A stretch of DNA of 34,978 nucleotides from Myxococcales bacterium (GTDB taxonomy: Bacteria; Myxococcota_A; Polyangia; Fen-1088), in NCBI GenBank assembly GCA_003142855.1, contig PLNW01000038.1, forward strand, positions 3,882-38,859, written 5' to 3'. A program made the translations under genes and the position numbers. Numbering within the stretch: the first letter of the stretch is position 1; each line of letters begins with the position of its first letter. Of the stretch, positions 1 through 8,915 are shown in pieces. The notes beneath the pieces were generated by a model. It had not been told where the DNA came from, ran no database searches, and worked only from the letters and a program-made list of their open reading frames with translations.

Positions 1-1256
1 GCCACGATGGGCGCGGAAACTCGTCAGACCATTCAACCGAGCCGTCCTCGCTGATTTGCTTCAATGAGGCCGCGCCACGATGGGCGCGGAAACGCTGACG
101 TCCATTCCCGTCGACCTGTTCCGATACAAGCTTCAATGAGGCCGCGCCACGATGGGCGCGGAAACACCCGAAGCCGCGCTGCCCGTGGTTGCTGTTCCTG
201 GGCTTCAATGAGGCCGCGCCACGATGGGCGCGGAAACACCTAGGATTCGGTGACTCGGGTAAGGGTACTATAGTTGCTTCAATGAGGCCGCGCCACGATG
301 GGCGCGGAAACAAGTGCTCTCGGGTGGGGGCGGTTTACCGTCGCTGAGGCTTCAATGAGGCCGCGCCACGATGGGCGCGGAAACCGGCGAATCGTCAGAC
401 CGTTGATCTGGTCGTCGTCCAGCTTCAATGAGGCCGCGCCACGATGGGCGCGGAAACCTCGCCCGCGTGCGGGCTGAGCGACGAAGTCAGGTGGCTTCAA
501 TGAGGCCGCGCCACGATGGGCGCGGAAACGCGGCACAGGGGGATTCGCCGCGGGTCGATTCCCGGCAGGCTTCAATGAGGCCGCGCCACGATGGGCGCGG
601 AAACGGCCACCGGCGTCTACGCGCACACGGGCGGGGCCAGGCTTCAATGAGGCCGCGCCACGATGGGCGCGGAAACTATTCCTCCTCGTCCGGGATGCTA
701 TCGCTGCGGCGGCTTCAATGAGGCCGCGCCACGATGGGCGCGGAAACGAAGGTCCGCCAACAAAAGGTCAACTCGCATCCAAGGGAGCTTCAATGAGGCC
801 GCGCCACGATGGGCGCGGAAACCTGGAAATCGCGGCGCTGGGCGCCTGCTACGGATTGCTTCAATGAGGCCGCGCCACGATGGGCGCGGAAACGCCACGC
901 GGTTGTTGTACGCCACGCAGAAGTCCAGGGCTTCAATGAGGCCGCGCCACGATGGGCGCGGAAACGCGGCGCCGGCCTGCACGGTAGCGTCGGCATTGTG
1001 GTTGCTTCAATGAGGCCGCGCCACGATGGGCGCGGAAACGTCCAGCCCGGTTCCGAGACAATCACCATCTGGCATGCTTCAATGAGGCCGCGCCACGATG
1101 GGCGCGGAAACAGGCGTATGTCGCGGGGACCACGCCCGCGAAGGCTGAGCTTCAATGAGGCCGCGCCACGATGGGCGCGGAAACAACCGGGCGCTCCCCT
1201 GGTGCGCGATCTTGCGCGCAGCTTCAATGAGGCCGCGCCACGATGGGCGCGGAAAC
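1..1256 (-). CRISPR. Type I-G CRISPR array (18 repeats seen, 17 spacers), open at the left edge
   Basis: There are seventeen complete 36-nt repeats, starting at 58, 130, 202, 276, 349, 422, 494, 569, 641, 712, 787, 858, 930, 1004, 1076, 1149 and 1221, plus the last 20 nt of another at 1-20. I read all of them as identical. They are separated by 17 different spacers of 35-39 nt. The array runs off the left edge. I assign transcription to the minus strand for two reasons: the cas genes lie on that side in the same direction with a leader-sized gap, and on that strand the repeat starts GTTTCC and ends ATTGAAGC, the usual 5'-handle form. The repeat has a perfect 7-bp hairpin, CCGCGCC with GGCGCGG around a 6-nt loop, a likely Cas6-type processing site. 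The newest spacer would then be 1185-1220. Spacer targets cannot be named from sequence alone. Confidence 0.98.
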
Positions 1257-1426
1257 TCCTACCAGGATACTCGGAATGATTTCGTGAAGATAGCCCTGCC
1301 TTTTCGAGCACCCCTGGTTGGACGCCGACCGGGTGTAGGCAGAGTCATTGCCTCGAACTTGAAAAGCTATTGAGATTTCAAAGAGATCGAGCGGGGTGCC
1401 CATGTTTGCGATCACCTCGCCGCTCG
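1257..1426 (-). promoter_or_regulatory. CRISPR leader between cas2 and the array
   Basis: This 170-bp stretch lies between the stop of cas2 and the first leader-side repeat and holds no convincing gene. It is visibly richer in A and T than the cas genes, for example around 1265-1290 and 1345-1385. Its position is that of a leader carrying the array promoter and the integration site for new spacers. I could not pick a certain -10/-35 pair or an IHF-like site by eye. Confidence 0.7.
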
Positions 1427-1723
1427 CTACACAACAACCACCCGCGTGGGTACAAGGAAAGCGCGGCCCACCGACTCCATGATCTCCCGCGCGTCCCGAT
1501 CTACCGGACCGAGTCTCACCACCAGAACCTGGTCATCCCTATGGTGGATGGCGTCACCAAGTCGTCCGCGCAAATCGATCCTTTCGCGTTCGTTCAGGTC
1601 ACAGAGAAACACACTGAACTGTAGCGCATCTCCGAAGTCCAACAATGTTCGATGAACCCTGTCGCGACGCCTGTCGTCGGCAACATCGTAGGTCACGAGA
1701 TAGCGACTGCGTGAGGTGGTCAT
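1427..1723 (-). CDS. cas2: Cas2 adaptation protein
   Basis: This 98-residue protein is of normal Cas2 length. It begins with the ferredoxin-like first strand typical of Cas2 (YLVTYDVADDRRRDRVHRTL), with the conserved Asp at residue 13, followed by a phenylalanine/glycine turn and the 'QFSVFLCDL' strand. Cas2 dimers bridge two Cas1 dimers in the complex that inserts new spacers at the leader end. Its ATG overlaps the stop of cas4-cas1 by 4 nt (ATGA), so the two are translationally coupled. It is the last cas gene before the leader, the usual place for cas2 in type I-G loci. Nothing in it looks broken. Confidence 0.95.
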   Translation of the reverse strand: MTTSRSRYLVTYDVADDRRRDRVHRTLLDFGDALQFSVFLCDLNERERIDLRGRLGDAIHHRDDQVLVVRLGPVDRDAREIMESVGRAFLVPTRVVVV

Positions 1724-3477
1724 CTTGTCGTCATTCCCTGGTATCGAGGAACGTCACCTCGAAGGCATCGCGCCAGGATCTGTGCCTGAAGCGCAATAAG
1801 CCGTCGCCACGAACACCTGTAGTCGAACATTGGATGCGTAGCCATTTGATCGAGGCGTGCTTCGTAGGCTCGGATGAAAGACTTGCGGCCGCTGGCCTCA
1901 AGGACGCAAACGGTCCCGGCTTGCTGAAAATCCCCGGGACAGACCATTCCGGTGTTGATGGCGGTCACGACCGCCGAATCAACGACAAGCGGACGGAATT
2001 CTTCCATCAAATCGAGGGCAAGAGCGGGCCGCCCGTGTCGGGGCTGGTGCAGAAAACCCCAGTACGGATCCAGACCAACGGCCAGGAGCGCGACCGTGCA
2101 TTCTTTTGCCAGCAACGCGTAACCAAAAGAAAGCATAGCGTTCACTGGGTCGCGTGGCGGGCGGCGATTCCGTGCTTCGAAATCAAAGCCCATTCCGCTC
2201 AGATGAGCTTCGTCGCCAGAAGCCTTCGGAGGTCGAATCATCGAACTCAACTCACCGAAGTAGCAGGCTGCGATGGCGCCTTCTATCCCGAGGAGCGTCC
2301 CAATGTTATGTGCTTCCGCGACTCGTTCAGTCAAAACTGCCATTTCAGCGAGCGCACGGTCTGGGCTCGGAGAGGCATTGCGCCGCAACATGGTCCGCTG
2401 ATTCTGGACCTTCGCCGATATGAACTCCTTTGCGAACGACAACGCGCGTGCGGGATCGGCGGCAGCAGCGAATTGCGCTGCACGGTCGAACGCATTCCGA
2501 AGTCCGCTCGCCGCAGTGATACCGTAGAACCAGTGGCCCAGCGAAAGGTGGACGACGGGAACTCCGGCCTCACACAAGAGATGAAGAGTCTGTGGTGTGA
2601 TCGAGACGTTTCCACAGAGAACAAGCTGGCTGAGATCCTTGAGCCGGGCTTCGCCAATTCTCTGCTTGGCCAGCGTGACTCGGATAGACTCACCGCTTTT
2701 GCCGACGTAGGCACCTTGCTCCTGCACGTAAAAGGGTACTGCGTCGTCGCGTGCGGGGTATAGCCGCCTGATCTCACCGTCTGCTCCCGCAACCTCGGGG
2801 ACCCGGGTCAACGCCAGGGTCTCGTCTGGCAAGCAGATACCAGAGAGAGAGCATCCGCGGCACTTGGGGCTGTCGTCGAGCGGTGCAGGAAGTGTCCCGC
2901 CTTGGGCATCCAATGCCTCGTGAATGCTAGCGACGATCTCGCGAGTTCTGGCTTCAAGCTCCGGCGTGAACGGAACTTCAACGCGGGTGCGCGTGCCAGC
3001 GTAGTAGACGATTCCATGATCTACAGCGTAGCCGTGCGCCCGAAGAACAAGGCCCTGTGCCATCAACTGAACTCGCTCAGGTTCCCAGCTACCCACGGTG
3101 TTGTCGGGGGCTGCGGCGCGCTTTGTCTCGACGGGCACAGCGGAGCGGAAACCAAAGTTATCTGCGATATTGGTCTCGACCAGATCGAGCTTCGCAAACA
3201 ACCTGAGCACCTCATCGGCGAGGCTTACCGAACGGTTCACCTTGGGGGCCGCCTCGTCGGCAGCTTCGGCGGCCGAAGGCAGTACCTCGTCCTTTGCATC
3301 CACTCGTCGATGAAGCCAGCGCCCCTCGTCGGTGCTGGCGTTGTCCGCCCACCGGCCTTCCACGTAAGCAAGATGGAACCTTCGGGCGCAATAGGCATAC
3401 TGCGCGACCATGTCCCCCGTCACCACACCGTCCGCGGCGGAAACACTCGCCTTTCGCTGGCTCTCGTGGGGAATCAT
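1720..3477 (-). CDS. cas4-cas1: Cas4-Cas1 fusion protein (spacer selection and integration)
   Basis: This 585-residue protein joins a Cas4 nuclease (about 1-225) to a Cas1 integrase (about 235-585), a fusion characteristic of type I-G. In the Cas4 part, Cys30, Cys206, Cys209 and Cys215 are placed as iron-sulfur ligands, and Asp98 with Glu117 and Lys119 fits the RecB-type nuclease site. In the Cas1 part, Glu399 (LLGIEG), His477 (YWGFLH) and Asp489 (LDLMEEFRP) match the metal-binding triad of active Cas1. Cas4 selects and trims prespacers with the right PAM, and Cas1 with Cas2 integrates them. The ATG at 3477 follows a GAGGTG ribosome site and lies 10 nt after the csb3 stop. All catalytic residues are present, so adaptation looks intact. 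Confidence 0.96.
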   Translation of the reverse strand: MIPHESQRKASVSAADGVVTGDMVAQYAYCARRFHLAYVEGRWADNASTDEGRWLHRRVDAKDEVLPSAAEAADEAAPKVNRSVSLADEVLRLFAKLDLVETNIADNFGFRSAVPVETKRAAAPDNTVGSWEPERVQLMAQGLVLRAHGYAVDHGIVYYAGTRTRVEVPFTPELEARTREIVASIHEALDAQGGTLPAPLDDSPKCRGCSLSGICLPDETLALTRVPEVAGADGEIRRLYPARDDAVPFYVQEQGAYVGKSGESIRVTLAKQRIGEARLKDLSQLVLCGNVSITPQTLHLLCEAGVPVVHLSLGHWFYGITAASGLRNAFDRAAQFAAAADPARALSFAKEFISAKVQNQRTMLRRNASPSPDRALAEMAVLTERVAEAHNIGTLLGIEGAIAACYFGELSSMIRPPKASGDEAHLSGMGFDFEARNRRPPRDPVNAMLSFGYALLAKECTVALLAVGLDPYWGFLHQPRHGRPALALDLMEEFRPLVVDSAVVTAINTGMVCPGDFQQAGTVCVLEASGRKSFIRAYEARLDQMATHPMFDYRCSWRRLIALQAQILARCLRGDVPRYQGMTTR

Positions 3478-3487
3478 GGCACCTCAC

Positions 3488-4618
3488 TCATGCAGGCCGC
3501 GCCGCACGGAACCACTGCGATTTTCCGACCGTCACGTGGTCAGCGCGGTAGGCTTCCAGCACGCCAATAGCCTTCAGATGGCGGCGGTCCGGGGTTGTGG
3601 CGGTCAACTCGGGATGAGCGACGAGGGACTTCACGACCGGAATTGGCAAGAACGATTTCCAGACCGGCCACGTGAAGACTTCCGCGTCTTCGAGTTTCAC
3701 GGTCCCCGTGGTCGCGAGACCGCGTCCTCGCGGTACTGCGGGAAACAAGGTCAGTGCCTCGTAGGCCAAGAGGTTCGCTCCGTGCATCGTAACGGAACCA
3801 GCTGCAGGGTTCGCGGCCTGGTAGGCGTAGGGTCGAACATCCCGGGGGTCCCAACCGAGGCTGTATTTGTCGTCCTGATAGCGCCACGTCTCGAACAAGC
3901 TTTCCTCAATCTGGCGCGGCGATACCTGCACCATGAGTAGTCCAATGCCGCTGAGCATGTTCTTGCCGCTGTCGCCGTTCCGCTTGGAGAAGCGTGTCGG
4001 GGCGAGAATTCCATCCTTGTCGATGATGGCCTCGCATCCGAAGGCGGCAAAGAAGTCGGATGCGCGCCGATCCATTGGGGTCGCCTCAAGCGCCGCCTGC
4101 CTGGCCAGTTTTGCGAGACTGGCCGGGCGGACCTTCAGGTTCGGCCCGAGCGCCGTGGTGAGGTCTGGGGTTGCACCTGCCTCCGCGGCGATGGCCCTTG
4201 CCTGCTGAGCTTCAGACAGCTTCGCCTCAGGAGGTGCCACCTCGGTCGCCAGAAACGCTGCGGCTTCAGGGCTGTTCCTCTTGAAGACCTTTGCCTTGGT
4301 ACGAGTCCTGAATGTCAATTTGGCGTCTTTCAGTTCCTTCTTGGCCGCCGCCACCACCTTGTCGAGTGCCCGTAGCGCCTTCTCGTCAGCCACCTTTGGC
4401 GTGCGGTGTACCCCGGCGTGGAGCATCTCCAGAAATTCCTCGTGGGAAACTTCCCCGGGCACCTTCAACCGTGGCCGCCACGAGCCTTGCCGTTCGGACC
4501 AGGCAAGTTGAACCTGCCCACCTGGCCAGGCCCGGTCAGCAACTACAAGGGTTCCCAGTGCCGCCATGAACGCCAACGGGTTGTCTGCGGTCAAGCCGTC
4601 GAGATCGAAGGTCGTCAT
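3488..4618 (-). CDS. csb3: Csb3-family Cas8-like subunit of type I-G
   Basis: A 376-residue protein from the ATG at 4618, which overlaps the cas3 stop by 4 nt. An upstream in-frame start at 4699 exists, but its extra residues lie inside cas3 and look like noise. The N-terminus reads FDLDGLTADNPLAFMAALGTL, like the leading segment of I-G/I-U large-subunit proteins. The gene order csb1-csb2-cas3-csb3-cas4/1-cas2 matches the known Csb3 (Balac_1303 family) arrangement, and no 700-800 residue Csx17 gene is present. By position it should be the Cas8-like part of the effector, helping PAM recognition and Cas3 recruitment. That role is inferred from family and place; I see no catalytic motif. The middle, about residues 75-130, is rich in Ala, Lys and Glu and probably helical. 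Confidence 0.78.
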   Translation of the reverse strand: MTTFDLDGLTADNPLAFMAALGTLVVADRAWPGGQVQLAWSERQGSWRPRLKVPGEVSHEEFLEMLHAGVHRTPKVADEKALRALDKVVAAAKKELKDAKLTFRTRTKAKVFKRNSPEAAAFLATEVAPPEAKLSEAQQARAIAAEAGATPDLTTALGPNLKVRPASLAKLARQAALEATPMDRRASDFFAAFGCEAIIDKDGILAPTRFSKRNGDSGKNMLSGIGLLMVQVSPRQIEESLFETWRYQDDKYSLGWDPRDVRPYAYQAANPAAGSVTMHGANLLAYEALTLFPAVPRGRGLATTGTVKLEDAEVFTWPVWKSFLPIPVVKSLVAHPELTATTPDRRHLKAIGVLEAYRADHVTVGKSQWFRAARPA

Positions 4619-7524
4619 TCGCCCGCCTCCTGTTGTTCCTGCGCACTTACTCGCTGATCCGCTAGCCGCACGATCGCCTCTAGCAATGCCAGCCCCCACC
4701 AGCCATACCGGCGCATCAGCCGCCAGAATCTTTCGGGCACCCCCGCGTCCAGGCGCTCCAGGCCGGTGGCACTCGATGTTTGCGTCTTTTCGGACGCAAG
4801 CGTCACAACCACCGGCTTCTCGTCAAAGATAACTGGAGCGAATGGGCGGCAGCGCCCGTGGTGTGACCCGATCAGGTGAAGCACAAGCTCCCGGTCAGTG
4901 GCACCCGCCAACGCCTGCAATGCCGAATCGGCCAGTTGCACCGATACCAACTCATGGCGCGCCCCCTTGGGATAGGCAGCCTTCGACCTTGCCGCCTCGA
5001 TAGCCCTCGGTGTGCGTGGAACCGACCCCGACTTGGCGAGCGGTGCCGCCGCGCGAGCCGCCGCCAGTCGGTCACCGTTGTGTAACCAGACTTGGAAGCG
5101 AGGGTCCAGCTTCCCAACATCGTGCAGCCGGGCGGCCAACGCGCAGTCGGAAATCACTTCGCTCGGAAGTCCCCCAAGTCCAGCGAATCGCGCGGCCAAA
5201 GCGCCAACCCGTTTGAGGTGGTCATCAAGGCCAACCTCGCGACTGGATGCGCTTGCGGTGGCGTCCTCGTCGGTGAAGTCCGACTCGCCGTCCGCCGGAA
5301 GTGGCACGGGTGTGGACACGACCAGCCCGGCGCCGCCGGGACGCGGCGAAACTCGCAACCTGCGCGAGTGTGCCAGGTGGCGAGCGGCCAGACGAAGCCA
5401 TGGCTTCGCACCAGAATCGTCGGCGATTCGCGCAAGCAAGGCGCGAATCTGCCCGTCTTCGACCGAATCATCGCTTGGCGCCACCGTGGCCAGCACCATG
5501 ATCTCGTTGGTCAGCGCCTCGTCGCTCAAGGCCCAGCCGGGTACGAGTGCGACGTGAATTCGGATGACTGCACGCCGGCGATTGGCCTGTACCTGGTCGC
5601 CCAAGTCGACCACTGCGTTTTCGATTCCGGGTGCCCACCCGAAAGCATCGCAGCCGCCGTAGGAAGCAGGAACCACCAGGGTGTCGCCTGGTCGAATCGT
5701 CTTCGGATCGGTCACTACTTCGGTGTCCTCGGAATCGGGGCCGCGCCAGCGCAGGCATGCGCGACCGCCACCACCCTGCTCCTCATCCTCGTCGGGCTCA
5801 GCCACCCCTTCGAGATCTGCTGTGATGGGCGCCGCTGCTTGATTCAGCCATGCTCGAACTGCATACAGCGGCACTGCGATCGCTTCCGCCGATGCCGGGC
5901 CACACGCGGCAACTGTCTCGATCCAAGACGCGCTGGATGCCTGGTCAAGGTCGGCTCGCCAAACGACCTGAACCTCCGGCGTCCCCATCTTCGGCCCGTG
6001 AAGGTAGATAGAAGGGTCTGGATCTGCGCTGGTGATTGGCGAAGTTTGTGCCCAGCAATCGCAGTGGCTCGGCAGCACTACCGGTCCCTCGGGCAGATCG
6101 CGCGATGTGCGACGGAGCACATCCGCTCTGGCATCAGGCCCACCGTCCAGCAAGCCTTCGACCGACGAGATGCCCAGATCCACTGTCCGGTCAACGCCCT
6201 CGCCGGTGGCGTGCTCGCCCAACCATTTCCACGTTTGCGCTAGGGCAGAACCGTAGATGGGATCGTCGTCGCTCGACTCTGCCTGATCGGAACGAACGAT
6301 CACCACCCCAGGCGAGGAATCCGCTGCGCCTAGCCGGTTCAAGCGCCCGAAGCGTTGGCGAAGGGCATCGAGCGGGCAGCACTCGGTCACGAGAGCATCG
6401 AAGTCCACGTCGGCCCCAACTTCGAGGCACTGCGTGGCTACGACCACCATCGCTTGCACAGGTCGTACACGGCCTGGCTTCGCCATGATCCGTTCGGCGT
6501 GTGCCTCAAGCAGAATGTCGCGATCTGCCGGGCGCACTCGCCCAGTCAGTAGAATCACGTCGGCATCGAGCTTGTTCTTTCCCGAGTCCACCGTGCGCTG
6601 CCGGATCGCCTCGAATATCGCCCGCGCGGTGGCTACCCGGTTCACGAGTACGCCCACCAGCGCGCCATCCTTGGCCAACCACGCAGCGCCCTCCACGGCG
6701 GTCGCGACAAACCCTTCTTCCTTGGCCTTGGCAACCACAAGGCGTGTCGGCTTTGAGACAGCCAGGCGACGACCGAGGACCGGGTGCGCCAGATCTTCTG
6801 CCTGGGCTTTGAACACGTCGGTTTCGGCTGGTGGAGTGGCCGTCATGGTCACCACGCCGAAGGGCAAATTCAGCGGCTTCTCTGCCCACTGCGTGCCCCG
6901 ATAGCGGGCGACCCAGCCGAGGGTCTGGGTAAACGGGCGGGAGCAGTGTGCCTCGTCCACGATGATCAGCGAGTCGTTTCCGATCAGCCCGGCATGGATT
7001 GGCCACGCCGACGGCGACAAGCCGTATCCGCGGTAGAGCAAGCGCGACCCGACCTGATCGACTGTGCCAACCACAACCGTTGGCTGCGATGGGCTCCTGC
7101 TCCAACGGTCGTCGCGGTAGATGCCGCCACGAAGGATCGCGGTAGCGAGTGGTACTTCGTCAGGGCCTGCCAGCGTGCGAAGCCGATCCGCAACCTGCAC
7201 GAGCAGGCCGTCCTTTGCCTCGGCCAAGCTTGCCGCAATCCGCTTCGCCCTTGAATACGCCTCGTCCACGACGATGCGGCGGTCGATGACGAAGAAGATA
7301 CGCCGGGCCTGTCGTCGTGGCCGGTCCGTCCCCACCTCGGCGGCAAGGGCGAAGATGGCGACATCGAGGCACGCTGTCTTGCCGCTGCCGGTGGGCATGG
7401 CGATGACAGACGGCCAGCCGGTTTCGAGGACCTGTATCGCCAACCGTGACTGCCACGGAAATGGATCGCAGCCGTGAAGAGCCCGGAAGAAATTCGGGAA
7501 GGCGTCTGCCGCAAGCGGGATCAT
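4615..7524 (-). CDS. cas3: Cas3 helicase-nuclease with C-terminal HD domain
   Basis: A 969-residue protein. It is a superfamily-2 helicase followed by an HD nuclease, the reverse of the usual HD-first order and typical of type I-G. Walker A is MPTGSGKT at residues 43-50, the DEAH box is at 190-193, motif III is TATPP near 229, and motif VI is QRFGRLNRLG. The HD part carries HDVGK near 801-805, a His near 857, the GSHHG pair near 886-890 and a late Asp (RLADQR) near 956, so both engines look complete. It unwinds and degrades DNA marked by the Cas effector. The ATG at 7524 overlaps the csb2 stop (ATGA). The reading frame stays open to 7767, but that extension lies inside csb2 and lacks family character. 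Confidence 0.95.
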   Translation of the reverse strand: MIPLAADAFPNFFRALHGCDPFPWQSRLAIQVLETGWPSVIAMPTGSGKTACLDVAIFALAAEVGTDRPRRQARRIFFVIDRRIVVDEAYSRAKRIAASLAEAKDGLLVQVADRLRTLAGPDEVPLATAILRGGIYRDDRWSRSPSQPTVVVGTVDQVGSRLLYRGYGLSPSAWPIHAGLIGNDSLIIVDEAHCSRPFTQTLGWVARYRGTQWAEKPLNLPFGVVTMTATPPAETDVFKAQAEDLAHPVLGRRLAVSKPTRLVVAKAKEEGFVATAVEGAAWLAKDGALVGVLVNRVATARAIFEAIRQRTVDSGKNKLDADVILLTGRVRPADRDILLEAHAERIMAKPGRVRPVQAMVVVATQCLEVGADVDFDALVTECCPLDALRQRFGRLNRLGAADSSPGVVIVRSDQAESSDDDPIYGSALAQTWKWLGEHATGEGVDRTVDLGISSVEGLLDGGPDARADVLRRTSRDLPEGPVVLPSHCDCWAQTSPITSADPDPSIYLHGPKMGTPEVQVVWRADLDQASSASWIETVAACGPASAEAIAVPLYAVRAWLNQAAAPITADLEGVAEPDEDEEQGGGGRACLRWRGPDSEDTEVVTDPKTIRPGDTLVVPASYGGCDAFGWAPGIENAVVDLGDQVQANRRRAVIRIHVALVPGWALSDEALTNEIMVLATVAPSDDSVEDGQIRALLARIADDSGAKPWLRLAARHLAHSRRLRVSPRPGGAGLVVSTPVPLPADGESDFTDEDATASASSREVGLDDHLKRVGALAARFAGLGGLPSEVISDCALAARLHDVGKLDPRFQVWLHNGDRLAAARAAAPLAKSGSVPRTPRAIEAARSKAAYPKGARHELVSVQLADSALQALAGATDRELVLHLIGSHHGRCRPFAPVIFDEKPVVVTLASEKTQTSSATGLERLDAGVPERFWRLMRRYGWWGLALLEAIVRLADQRVSAQEQQEAGE

Positions 7525-8915
7525 TGCGAACCACCTGTGCTTCGTAGAGGTCGAAAGAAGCCATAACCGCGGAATCGGCCCGCTCCCAGGAGGACCGGAC
7601 CAGCCACGTCGTCCGCGAAAACGATAGCAGCGTGCGCATGCCAGCGGCTGGGTGTTCCTTCCTTTGCTGGCAGGGAAGGAAACTCGCGCGCTGTGGGAAC
7701 CCCTAGATGTAGTGACACAGGATGCACCGTTACCGCCACTGGACGAGGAAGCCCCACACGCTCGCACGCTCGCGCGACCGACTCTTCCGCATCACCGTCT
7801 TTCTTGGGAAATCGATCCAGGACAACGGGCGTGACCGAGGCCCAGCGTTGCGAAGGTGCGAGCCATGTCTGGGCATTCAAGGCGACCCGGCCTTCGCCGT
7901 CAGCCCCTTCGCCCTCTAGATCCCATGTCCCGATACGGCCCAGCGTCAGATGCTGGACCTGGGCAATCGCTCGAACGCACTCGTCAGATTCAGCCTGGGA
8001 AAGCCCGAGGGGCAGGACCGCCGCTATGCCCAGAAGATGTCCGTCGGCGTGCTCGTGCCCAACATCGGCCAGCGGAACATAGGCGACGTGTGCGCGGCGT
8101 GTGGGCTTTCCATCAGCCGTGTGGCCAGAAAGGATCTCGCACGGTGGTTGCGCCGCACTGGCCATGGCTGCGCCCCGCATGGCCCCGGTCAACGCGAGCG
8201 TGGAAACAAGACCGAGGCGATTTCCCGAAACGCGGCGAAGAACCAAGAAGTCGCCAGCGAAGTCACCAGCCGGAACATCGCGCGCCGCCGTCAGCGGCGG
8301 CCCGTAGCCAAACCATGCACCCGGTCCAGGTCGGCGCGCGCTCGGCCGGCCTTCCGCGTCCGTAGCTTCGAAGTCCGCGATGAGTTGCTCAAGCCGACCA
8401 GCCTTGGCCACTCGCAACCTCATCGGTGCGTTGCCGTCGATGGGAACGAGGGTGGGCTGCGGCGCCTCGTCCGAAAGCCAGGCCTGGACCAGCGTCGAAG
8501 AATGGCCGAGGTAGGTGACATTTCGGCAGAGTTCGGCCAGCGCCGCCCGATGCTCGACGGGAATCTCGGCGTACCAGATGAAGTAGACAGTGTCCTCGTC
8601 TGGTACGACCGACGGGAAATGGCGTTCGGCCTTGTGCCGCGCATCGGGGTTGCCTTTTCCATCGTTGACCGGGACGAAGAAACTGACCGTTTCTTCCGCC
8701 TTTCCGAACCCGGACGCTCGAAGGGCCGGTGGTGGTAGGGTTTCGAGCCAAGCCAGCGCGTTCTTCTCACGCCCGTTCCGGCCCCGGAGTCCCCACGCAG
8801 CCACGAGTGCCATAAACATACGACCGGGGTGGGGAGGCCACTCGGCAGCCTCCCGCTTCGTCACCTGCGTCGCTACGGCCCGGCCAGTCAAGTAACGGAC
8901 TGCCAGGGCGAACAT
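7521..8915 (-). CDS. csb2: Csb2, Cas5/Cas6-like protein of type I-G (GSU0054 family)
   Basis: A 464-residue RAMP-type protein. It opens with a short beta strand (FALAVRYLTGR), the start seen in Csb2/GSU0054 proteins, followed by WPPHPGRMFMALVAAWG. It ends with a glycine-rich loop, GAGRFRGYGFFRPL, of the kind found in Cas6 endonucleases. Csb2 is regarded as a Cas5-Cas6 fusion, which fits the absence of a separate cas6 gene; it would cut the repeat hairpin and hold the crRNA 5' end. The ATG at 8915 overlaps the csb1 stop as TGATG. A GTG at 8918, one codon upstream, is the alternative start. The downstream cas3 ATG overlaps its stop. Confidence 0.93.
   Translation of the reverse strand: MFALAVRYLTGRAVATQVTKREAAEWPPHPGRMFMALVAAWGLRGRNGREKNALAWLETLPPPALRASGFGKAEETVSFFVPVNDGKGNPDARHKAERHFPSVVPDEDTVYFIWYAEIPVEHRAALAELCRNVTYLGHSSTLVQAWLSDEAPQPTLVPIDGNAPMRLRVAKAGRLEQLIADFEATDAEGRPSARRPGPGAWFGYGPPLTAARDVPAGDFAGDFLVLRRVSGNRLGLVSTLALTGAMRGAAMASAAQPPCEILSGHTADGKPTRRAHVAYVPLADVGHEHADGHLLGIAAVLPLGLSQAESDECVRAIAQVQHLTLGRIGTWDLEGEGADGEGRVALNAQTWLAPSQRWASVTPVVLDRFPKKDGDAEESVARACERVGLPRPVAVTVHPVSLHLGVPTAREFPSLPAKEGTPSRWHAHAAIVFADDVAGPVLLGAGRFRGYGFFRPLRSTGGSQ

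Noticed and set aside
1..1256. Array transcribed on the plus strand with leader to the left
   Set aside because: The plus-strand repeat ends GGAAAC, which some repeats do, but the cas genes, the leader gap and the ATTGAAGC handle all support the minus strand.
1..1311. Many short open frames on both strands with repeated peptides (RPRHDGRGN, FPRPSWRGLIEA and similar)
   Set aside because: They are translations of the CRISPR repeat itself, not genes.
1645..2763. 372-codon plus-strand frame over cas4-cas1
   Set aside because: Antisense to a gene with full Cas4 and Cas1 motifs; a shadow of codon bias.
5092..6243. 383-codon plus-strand frame over cas3
   Set aside because: Antisense to the cas3 coding frame, with no family resemblance.
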